NCBI GenBank assembly: GCA_930972465.1
Contig: CAKNHF010000005.1
Span: 62,001-126,000 of the forward strand
Length of the DNA: 64,000 bases
DNA from: an uncultured Lachnospiraceae bacterium
GTDB lineage: Bacteria > Bacillota > Clostridia > Lachnospirales > Lachnospiraceae
Direction: 5' to 3'
Numbering within the stretch: the first letter of the stretch is position 1; each line of letters starts with the position of its first letter. A program made the translations under genes and the position numbers. Shown here one piece after another: positions 1-7,331 of the stretch. The notes beneath the pieces are model-generated. The model did not search any database, was not told the origin of the DNA, and was given only the letters and a program-made list of their open reading frames with translations.

Positions 1-1
1 A

Positions 2-589
2 GCGGGGACGTTCATGTTTGCCGCTGCGGCGACGAAAGGCGATGTTACGGTGATGAACGTGATTCCGAAGCATCTGGATGCTACCATTTCCAAGCTTGTT
101 GACATCGGATGTGAGGTGGAGGAGTTCGACGATGCGGTACGCGTGGTCGCGAAAGGACGCCTGAGAAGCACACAGGTCAAGACCCTTCCGTATCCGGGCT
201 ATCCGACAGACATGCAGCCGCAGATCGGCGTGGTACTGGCGCTGGCCAGAGGAACGAGCACGATCACGGAGAGTATTTTTGAAAATCGCTTTAAATATCT
301 GGATGAACTGGCCCGCATGGGAGCGACCATCAAAGTGGAGGGAAATTCCGCGACGATAGAGGGCGTTGAGAAGTTCTCCGGCGCCAGAGTGAGCGCCCCG
401 GATCTTCGGGCAGGAGCCGCACTCTGTATCGCGGGACTTGCCGCGGAGGGAATTACCATCGTAGACGACATTGTGTATATCCAGAGAGGATATGAGCGGT
501 TTGAGGAGAAACTCAGAAGCCTGGGCGGCGTGATTGAGAAGGTCTCCAGCGAGAAGGAGATTCAGAAATTCAAGTTAAAAGTAGGCTGA
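2..589 (+). CDS. murA: UDP-N-acetylglucosamine 1-carboxyvinyltransferase (MurA), C-terminal part, cut by the left edge
   Basis: This is the C-terminal half of an EPSP-synthase-fold enoylpyruvyl transferase. MurA transfers enolpyruvate from PEP to UDP-GlcNAc, the first committed step of cytosolic peptidoglycan precursor synthesis. Visible family motifs are the 'PYPGYPTDMQPQ' segment, 'ENRFKYLDELARMGA', and the 'DLRAGAALCIAGLAA' helix near the end, where the DLRAG arginine contacts substrate. The frame is open from base 2, so the start and the catalytic Cys loop lie outside the window. The C-terminus is intact and ends at a TGA. A second MurA paralogue is common in Firmicutes, so murA versus murZ cannot be settled here. 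Confidence 0.93.
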   Translation, partial: AGTFMFAAAATKGDVTVMNVIPKHLDATISKLVDIGCEVEEFDDAVRVVAKGRLRSTQVKTLPYPGYPTDMQPQIGVVLALARGTSTITESIFENRFKYLDELARMGATIKVEGNSATIEGVEKFSGARVSAPDLRAGAALCIAGLAAEGITIVDDIVYIQRGYERFEEKLRSLGGVIEKVSSEKEIQKFKLKVG

Positions 590-624
590 TAGCCGTTGCA
601 CTGATAAGGACGGATAATCAGATC

Positions 625-674
625 ACAGGTCATGAAAATTCTGCACGGCAGAGCTTTCGTGACCTGTTTCTGTT
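625..674 (+). terminator. Stem-loop terminator after murA
   Basis: A 13-bp stem (625-637 with 655-667, one G-T pair) is followed by a modest T-rich stretch. It sits between the murA stop and the next gene, consistent with intrinsic termination; the T tract is imperfect. Confidence 0.55.
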
Positions 675-713
675 AAAAACAGAGGAATGCGGGGGAAGGA
701 GAAGGTACGGAAG

Positions 714-2156
714 ATGGAGCATCAGAGGTACGACAGGAGAAGGCAGGCCCGTATCCGGGCGAGAAGACGCAGACAGATACGGCGCAGACTCATGATGGCG
801 GGGGTATTCTTCCTGCTGGCGGCGCTGGGTGTCAGCATGATATGCGTGAGAGCATACCGGAAGGCTCAGAGCGACAGAGAGAGGGAGAATGTCATTTCGG
901 CGCTGGCACAGACATATGAAAAGTTTACGGAGTCTGTATCCGGAGAGAAGGCAGAAGACGGACGGGAGTTTGCCGAGTGGACAGTTGAGAACTGTTCTGC
1001 CGGGGAGTACGGGAAACTGTCGGCCATTGCAGAAGAAGGAGAACTGACAGAGAGGGACATCTATGACACTCTGGGCATGACGATGCATGTGCTTGAGGAT
1101 CGCCGTTCGGGACTTCTCGACGACGCGGACACGGCTGCACAGAGCGGGATATATTTTGCCGGCGGCCCGGAAGATGAGAGCGGAAAAGTCCCGGAGGCGG
1201 GATCTGATCCGGCAAGGATCACCGTGGCAGGAGATCTGTGCTTCGCCGAAGACGGATTTGTTCTGGATCATTATGACGAGGTCAATGACCTGGAGCAGTG
1301 CATTTCCCCGGAGATCCTGGATATTACCCGGGCGTCTGACATTTTCTTTCTGAATCATGAATATGCAATCAGTGACAGAGGAGAACCTCTTGCGGGAAAA
1401 TATTATACATTCCGGGCAAAACCGGAAAGAATGAAGCTGCTCGAAGAGATGGGGACGGATCTTGTATCGCTTGCCAACAATCATGTGTATGATTACGGGT
1501 CGGAGGCGATGATCGACACCATGGATCTTCTCGATGAAGCAGGAATACCTTACGTGGGCGGCGGCCGAAATATTGAGGAGGCGGAAAAACCCGCATACTT
1601 TATTGTGAACGGAATGAAGATCGGATTTGTGGGAGCCAGCAAAGCCGAGAAGACCCGTTATACGCCGGCGGCTGAAGAAGATTCTCCCGGTATACTGGAA
1701 GCCTATGACACTACAGAATTCAACCGTGTTATAGCAGAAGCATCACAGGAATGCGATTATCTGATCGCATATATACACTGGGGGCCGGAGGATGAAACTC
1801 AGTATGCAGAGTATCAGACGGAAGAAGGAAGAGAATTTCTGGAATCAGGAGCTGATATTGTAGTGGGCGGGCATCCTCATGTGCTGCAGGGAATCGAATA
1901 TATAGACGGCAGCCCCGTTGTATACAGTATGGGAGACTTCTGGTTTAATGATGAAACAAAGTACACGGGACTTCTCAATCTGGATATCACATATGACGGG
2001 CTGCAGGAAATGTCATTTGTTCCCTGTCTCCAGACGAATTACACAACACAGTACATAAGTGATAAAGATGAGCAGAGGGAGATGTTTGATTACCTGGAAG
2101 GATTATCGCCGAATATTTCTGTCGATGACAGCGGGGTTATCACAGAACAGAAATAA
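714..2156 (+). CDS. CapA-family (PgsA-like) metallophosphatase-fold protein, membrane anchored
   Basis: About 480 residues. A very basic N-terminus (many Arg in the first 30 residues) is followed by one membrane helix (about residues 27-47), then a linker, then a CapA domain. Domain motifs: 'VAGDLCF' at its start, 'SLANNHVYDYG', 'VVGGHPHVLQG' and 'YSMGDFWF', the His/Asp/Asn pattern of calcineurin-like folds in poly-gamma-glutamate capsule proteins. The N-in topology places the domain outside the membrane. The 714 start is preferred over an ATG at 687 because a long GGGGGAAGGAGAAGG ribosome-binding site lies just before it. No capB/capC partners are adjacent, so a role in polyglutamate export is not implied; many Firmicute CapA proteins stand alone with unknown substrate. 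Confidence 0.85.
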   Translation: MEHQRYDRRRQARIRARRRRQIRRRLMMAGVFFLLAALGVSMICVRAYRKAQSDRERENVISALAQTYEKFTESVSGEKAEDGREFAEWTVENCSAGEYGKLSAIAEEGELTERDIYDTLGMTMHVLEDRRSGLLDDADTAAQSGIYFAGGPEDESGKVPEAGSDPARITVAGDLCFAEDGFVLDHYDEVNDLEQCISPEILDITRASDIFFLNHEYAISDRGEPLAGKYYTFRAKPERMKLLEEMGTDLVSLANNHVYDYGSEAMIDTMDLLDEAGIPYVGGGRNIEEAEKPAYFIVNGMKIGFVGASKAEKTRYTPAAEEDSPGILEAYDTTEFNRVIAEASQECDYLIAYIHWGPEDETQYAEYQTEEGREFLESGADIVVGGHPHVLQGIEYIDGSPVVYSMGDFWFNDETKYTGLLNLDITYDGLQEMSFVPCLQTNYTTQYISDKDEQREMFDYLEGLSPNISVDDSGVITEQK

Positions 2157-2214
2157 GGCGGCGCGGCCCCGGACCGGGGGAATGTAAAAACTGATATATT
2201 ACGGCGGAGGAATG

Positions 2215-2239
2215 GGATGAGTGTATGCTCGTCCTTTTT
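2215..2239 (+). terminator. Intrinsic terminator after the CapA gene
   Basis: A 7-bp stem (2215-2221 with 2228-2234, one G-T pair) with a 6-base loop is followed directly by TTTTTC. The rest of 2157-2375 shows no gene. Confidence 0.6.
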
Positions 2240-2375
2240 CTGTTACAGATTGTACGGAAATGTCTTCCGGAACGAAAATTATCATCACATAAAAAAGCTC
2301 TGGTCTGATAAGAGATTTTATGCTATATATTCATGTAAAGGATACTGAAAAATATACCAGAAAGAGTTGATGTTC

Positions 2376-3269
2376 ATGCCAGGAAAAAAAACAAAGTATC
2401 TTGATGACCCGATATACAAAATATATCCGGATTTTCCCGTGCTGATCCTTGATAATTATGAGTGGTCGGAGGCGGAAGTAAAAGATTCCATGCACTTCCA
2501 TTATTATCTGGAGATCGGGCGCTGCAACAGAGGAGCGGGACAAATTGTCACGGAGAAAACAGAGAATACATACAGGACAGGAGATATAACCATGATCCCG
2601 CCCAATCTGCTCCATGCTACAAGAAACAGGGGGGACGCGGTTACCAGCTGGAGTTATCTGTTCATCGATATTGAGGATCTTCTGAATATTTTTCGATTTC
2701 CCACCGGAAGAAACAGGGAACGCCTTATGGAAGTATGCCATCTGGGGGTTCAGGTCATTGACAGGGATAACGCAGAGCGGATCAACTGTATTCTGGAGGA
2801 AATCAACTCTCTGAATACGGTAAGAGAAGGTATGTATAAGATGCAGATTATAACGTGTCTGCTGCAGATACTGATGGAAATGGCGAATATGGTGCACAAG
2901 GAGACGGTTCCGGATGACAGGAATGGAGAGGAGATCCAGATTCTTCCTGCGGTAGATTATATCTATACTCATTATATGGAGCAGATCAAAGTCAGTACAC
3001 TGGCCGAGATGTGCCATTTCAGCGAGAGTTATTTCCGCAAGGTTTTTCTGAAAACCAAGGGGCTGCCGCCGCTGGAGTATCTGAACTGTATCCGGATAAG
3101 AGAGGCGGCAAGAATGCTGCTTCAGACAAATCTGCCGATACGCGTCATCTCGGAGCGCTGCGGATACCAGGCGGTTTCCAGTTTTGAGAGGAACTTTACG
3201 AAAAGGATGGGGAAGCTGCCGGGAAAATGGCGGGATGAACAAAGAAAAAGCGGAATTAAATATATATGA
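2376..3269 (+). CDS. AraC-family transcriptional regulator
   Basis: About 297 residues. The N-terminal half is a cupin-like sensor with the 'MHFHYYLEIG' strand and 'TMIPPNLLHA' typical of AraC effector domains. The C-terminal 100 residues carry two helix-turn-helix motifs: 'STLAEMCHFSESYFRKVF' and the second one ending in 'CGYQAVSSFERNF'. A TTG at 2367 and ATGs at 2370 and 2376 are in frame; 2376 has the best spacing from the weak AAAGAG. It lies 125 bp upstream of the large secreted esterase gene in the same direction, so it may control that locus, which is inference from position only. Confidence 0.85.
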   Translation: MPGKKTKYLDDPIYKIYPDFPVLILDNYEWSEAEVKDSMHFHYYLEIGRCNRGAGQIVTEKTENTYRTGDITMIPPNLLHATRNRGDAVTSWSYLFIDIEDLLNIFRFPTGRNRERLMEVCHLGVQVIDRDNAERINCILEEINSLNTVREGMYKMQIITCLLQILMEMANMVHKETVPDDRNGEEIQILPAVDYIYTHYMEQIKVSTLAEMCHFSESYFRKVFLKTKGLPPLEYLNCIRIREAARMLLQTNLPIRVISERCGYQAVSSFERNFTKRMGKLPGKWRDEQRKSGIKYI

Positions 3270-3394
3270 AGCAGAATTGATTACATGAGCGGTCGCCATT
3301 CCTGTATTCTAGATATAGATGTTCGTTAATATGCACAGGAAATGCATATAAAACGAAAGGAAAATAAACAAAATATACAGGAGGGTGAAGTGAG

Positions 3395-6300
3395 ATGAAA
3401 ATGAAAATCCTTTCAGCTGTCCTGACAGGAGCTATGGTGTTAACAGGCATGGCTCCTGCGCTTTCAGTGAGAGCAGAATCCGGAGAAACTGTTCTGGCAG
3501 AAGAAGGCGCCGGTGAACAGAGCGGAGCGGATGACAGCGGAGACGGACAGAACAGTGCGGAAGAGACAGCCGGAGCAGAGAAAGGCGAAGAGGCGCAGAC
3601 TCAGACGGCACAAATCGCGGAAGCAGACGGACAGAGTGATTCAGGTGAAACGCCGGAATCAGAACCGGCTCAGAAGGCAGGCGGACAGAATGAAAACGGC
3701 GCGGCTGTGCAGGCTGAGACGGGAGATTCTGTGGAGGTAAACGGCACAGAGTACGAATACACGGTTATGCTCCCGGAGGGGTACGATGCAAATGTGGAAT
3801 ATTCATACCCGGTGGTATATATGCTTCCGGAGGACGGATATGCATCCTGGTCTGAGGGGATCACAGAGGAACTGACAGAGGTTATGGCATCTGACCAGTC
3901 AATGGATATGATCGTTGTACTTCCGACGTTTGACGAAGAAAATGACTTCCGCACAGTACTTCAGGCGGTGACGGAAAATGTAGATGAGGATTACCGGACA
4001 CTGGCAGACTCTGCGCACAGAGCGGCGGCCGGAGTCGGCGTGGGCGGATACATGGCATACATTGCCGGTCTTACAGACGCACAGACCGGAGAGGCTCTGA
4101 CAAGCCCGTCTACATATGGACTGCTGGCAAGTATCAGAGGAGATTTTGTCAGCGATGCGAATCCCTGGTACAGTACATGCGGAGATGTGTACGATATATT
4201 GAGCGGTCTTTATGACATCGACGATGGATTCTATGAAAATTATTATACATATATGGACACGCCTGTTGACGATGAGTATGCCAATATGGATCATTCCACC
4301 AATGACATGGGAGCGATGTTCATTGAATGGGCGACCAGTATTCCGGATTACCATGAGTATACGGCAAGACCCGGAAGCTATGACAGTGCGTTCTTAAGTG
4401 AATCACTCAACAGGATCATGAGCCGCTTTACCTCTCATTTCCTGTCAGGCATCGTCAGCGGTTCTGTTACGCTGGAGAGAGCTGCCATGACAGCGCAGGA
4501 AGAGGGAACAGAAGCAGAGTATTCCTTTACGGTTGGTGACATCTACTCTTCTTTTGCCGGAAATGCCCAGATGGATGTGGAACTGAAACTGCAGGTTGTA
4601 GATCCGGATACAGATGAAGTGCTGTACGAGACTACGGCGCAGGATACAGTTACGGGACCGGGAACATACGAGGGAACGATCCCTGTGGAGAATGCGGTGA
4701 ATAATTCTTCTTCAAATGTTAATGTGACAGTGAATATCCTCGGAACAGTGCAGAGCGTGGGAACTGCTTCCATGATCAGAATCCAGGAAACAGGAGACAG
4801 TGAGGATGAGCAGCTGATCGATCTTATGGGAGACTGGTACTTTAACTATGTGGGACGGAATGATCCTTACACTGCAGCGGATCTGACAGAGGATGTCTAC
4901 AGCCAGTGGCCGGTTGTTCAGCCATGTCTCGGCAACTGGGAACAGGGGTTCGGAAATATCACAAATATCTGGTATGCGAATACAGGCTGGGGATGGTATG
5001 TGCGTACATTCGAACTGCCTGAAGACTTTGCAAAAGAGAACCTGATCCTGCTTGCAGGCTATATGGATGACAGAGGCGAGGTCTATGTCAACGGACAGAG
5101 GATCGGAGGCACAGGCGTCAATGAGGACGGCAGCAGTACAGGCGAGACGACATGGGCTGTTCTGAGTCAGTTTGACATCAGTGCGGATGTTCTGAATTAT
5201 GGAGGAACAAATACAATTGCAGTTCACTGCTACAATGATCCTCCGTACGGAGGCGGCGGCTGGTACAGCGGACCGGTTGGCCTTTACAGTCAGGCTGCAT
5301 ACAATAAGTGGCAGGGACTTCCGTCAGACGTTCCGGAAGAGTCCGAACAGCAGGCTGTGACCGAAGCTGTGGAGACTCAGCTCGGATATCTTCAGTCAGG
5401 AGATTTCGACAGTTATGCAGATACAGTGGATATCGGATATTTCTCAGACGGAAAAACAAAAGACACGGTTGTTCAGGAGATGAAAGAGGCTTATCCGGAA
5501 GGGACTGTGCAGTCTCTGACAGATACGGACATCACTGTATTCCAGACGACAGATGAAAGCGGAGAGACCCTGTACCTTTACAGCGCTGTCCGCCAGACAG
5601 TGAAAACCGACGGCACTACGGAAGAAAGTACAGTGCAGGAGACATACAGAAATACGGAAAACGGCATTCTGATGTATGGAACACATTCCAGATTCTTTGA
5701 GACATCATATGATTCGGCTCTGGCCGCATCGGCTCAGGGAATGGAGGAGCCGACAACGGAAGAAAGATATCTTGTGTATCTTCCGGAAGGATATTTTGAG
5801 AGCGACAGATATTATCCCACAGTTTATCTGCTTCATCAGTACAACAGCGATCATACGTCCTATATGACGGATAATGTGGATCAGCTTCTGGATCAGGGAA
5901 TGGAGCAGGGACTGTTTGACGACATGATCGTCATCGTTCCGAACAGTGAAGAGTCCAGCTGGTGGAGAGGCGACTGGGAAAAGATGATCACAGATGAGCT
6001 TATCCCGCTGATCGACTCAAACTACAGAACAATCCGGGATGCGAGATACAGACTGACGGCAGGCGCTTCCATGGGAGGTCAGGGAGCGTACGGCGTTGCT
6101 CTGCAGAATCCGGATCTGTTCTCGGGAGCAGTCAGCTTCTTCGGCGCTTTCAGCATGGGAGGAGAAAGCAGCCCGAATGTGATAGCTGAAAATGAATCGG
6201 CAGAATATCTCAGCTACTTTACATTATACTTTATCTGCGGAAATGAGGATATGTACGGATTCGGCGCACCGGCGATCGAACTGAACAAAACGCTTACGGC

Positions 6301-7189
6301 GAAGGGCGTAGATCATTACTTCCTTATTGAAAACGGAGATCATAACAGTGAATTCTATATTCCGTATTTCCAGTCGGCATTTGCCTATGCAAGGAGCAAT
6401 ATGTACCAGTCTGACGAGGCTGTGACGGATCTGCTCAGCGGCGAGGCTGCAGTAAATGAAGCGGACGGCTCGGTAACGGTTGAGGCTTCCCTTACTCTTG
6501 CGGATGGAATCGAGTCCTACAGGAACACCATCCCGGAATCATCCTATACACAGGATACGGTACAGAGCATCTCAGTTCCGGTGACGCTTCAGGTCATTCA
6601 GAATGGACAGGTTGTATACGAATCATCAGATAAGGATGTTACTGCAGATGGTACCGGAACATATGATTTCAGCTTTGATATTACCGGAAAGGTTGATACA
6701 GATCAGAGTTACGAGATTGTGTGGAAGGCAGCTGTATTCGACCGCGTGGCAGTTCTGGCTCAGAGTGAGATTCCGGGAGAGTCTCAGGAAGAACCTGGAA
6801 CGGAAGAGCCTGGAACAGAAGAGCCCGGCACAGAAGAGCCTGGAACAGAAGAACCCGGTACGGAAGAGCCTGGAACGGAGACACCCGGAACAGAAGAGCC
6901 TGGAACGGAAGAACCTGGAACAGAGACACCCGGCACAGAAGAGCCTGGAACGGAAGAACCTGGAACAGACAAGCCGTCGACAGACGATCCGTCATCGGAT
7001 AAGCCTTCAATGGACAAGGGGAATGGAGATAAGTCCGGGACAACAGATAAAGGACAGAGCGATCAGACTTCCAAGGCTGCGAAGACAGGAGATTCCGTCA
7101 GAACAACAGGAACTTTCGTAATGTTTGGATTATCGGTTGTTGTAATAGCGGCCGCATTAGTACTGAGAAAGAGATACATGAGAAGATAG
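3395..7189 (+). CDS. Large secreted, wall-anchored two-esterase-domain protein
   Basis: 1,264 residues. Order: signal peptide (about 1-27), acidic low-complexity linker (28-110), a first esterase-D/feruloyl-esterase-like domain (about 115-360), a jelly-roll carbohydrate-binding-like domain (about 475-632), an NTF2/SnoaL-like segment (about 650-770), a second esterase domain (about 785-1005), a beta-sandwich-like segment, a PGTEE/PGTET repeat stalk (about 1134-1190), and a tail with 'AAKTGD', a hydrophobic helix and a basic end resembling an LPXTG-type sorting signal. The second esterase keeps G-A-S-M-G-G (Ser892) and a downstream D-H (His983). The first has G-V-G-V-G-G at 213-218, with Gly215 where the nucleophile Ser should be. 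Ribosome-binding site CAGGAGGGTGA precedes the ATG. Likely acts on acylated polysaccharide outside the cell; substrate unknown. Confidence 0.8.
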   Translation: MKMKILSAVLTGAMVLTGMAPALSVRAESGETVLAEEGAGEQSGADDSGDGQNSAEETAGAEKGEEAQTQTAQIAEADGQSDSGETPESEPAQKAGGQNENGAAVQAETGDSVEVNGTEYEYTVMLPEGYDANVEYSYPVVYMLPEDGYASWSEGITEELTEVMASDQSMDMIVVLPTFDEENDFRTVLQAVTENVDEDYRTLADSAHRAAAGVGVGGYMAYIAGLTDAQTGEALTSPSTYGLLASIRGDFVSDANPWYSTCGDVYDILSGLYDIDDGFYENYYTYMDTPVDDEYANMDHSTNDMGAMFIEWATSIPDYHEYTARPGSYDSAFLSESLNRIMSRFTSHFLSGIVSGSVTLERAAMTAQEEGTEAEYSFTVGDIYSSFAGNAQMDVELKLQVVDPDTDEVLYETTAQDTVTGPGTYEGTIPVENAVNNSSSNVNVTVNILGTVQSVGTASMIRIQETGDSEDEQLIDLMGDWYFNYVGRNDPYTAADLTEDVYSQWPVVQPCLGNWEQGFGNITNIWYANTGWGWYVRTFELPEDFAKENLILLAGYMDDRGEVYVNGQRIGGTGVNEDGSSTGETTWAVLSQFDISADVLNYGGTNTIAVHCYNDPPYGGGGWYSGPVGLYSQAAYNKWQGLPSDVPEESEQQAVTEAVETQLGYLQSGDFDSYADTVDIGYFSDGKTKDTVVQEMKEAYPEGTVQSLTDTDITVFQTTDESGETLYLYSAVRQTVKTDGTTEESTVQETYRNTENGILMYGTHSRFFETSYDSALAASAQGMEEPTTEERYLVYLPEGYFESDRYYPTVYLLHQYNSDHTSYMTDNVDQLLDQGMEQGLFDDMIVIVPNSEESSWWRGDWEKMITDELIPLIDSNYRTIRDARYRLTAGASMGGQGAYGVALQNPDLFSGAVSFFGAFSMGGESSPNVIAENESAEYLSYFTLYFICGNEDMYGFGAPAIELNKTLTAKGVDHYFLIENGDHNSEFYIPYFQSAFAYARSNMYQSDEAVTDLLSGEAAVNEADGSVTVEASLTLADGIESYRNTIPESSYTQDTVQSISVPVTLQVIQNGQVVYESSDKDVTADGTGTYDFSFDITGKVDTDQSYEIVWKAAVFDRVAVLAQSEIPGESQEEPGTEEPGTEEPGTEEPGTEEPGTEEPGTETPGTEEPGTEEPGTETPGTEEPGTEEPGTDKPSTDDPSSDKPSMDKGNGDKSGTTDKGQSDQTSKAAKTGDSVRTTGTFVMFGLSVVVIAAALVLRKRYMRR
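6890..7189 (+). repeat. 3'-end segment shared with the downstream esterase gene, copy 1
   Basis: The last 300 bp of this gene (stalk repeats plus wall-anchor tail) match 9621-9920 with about three differences, one of them TAG versus TAA at the stop. The offset is 2,731 bp. Such identity over a low-selection stalk suggests recent duplication or gene conversion. Confidence 0.85.
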
Positions 7190-7331
7190 GAAGCGGCAGG
7201 CAAAGTATCAAATGGAAATCAGAGAGGGGCGTTGGTAATTTTCACCTGCGTCCCTCGTATTAAATCTGATTTATTATGGATGATAAAAAAGATGTCTTTT
7301 CCGTTTCAGCGAGGCATAGCGGAGGTGAAGA

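Noticed and set aside
6784-7017. Minus-strand ORF encoding PGSSVPGSS repeats opposite the esterase stalk (also at 9527-9748)
   Set aside because: It is the mirror of the PGTEE codon repeat, without a ribosome-binding site or promoter; a shadow of the plus-strand gene.
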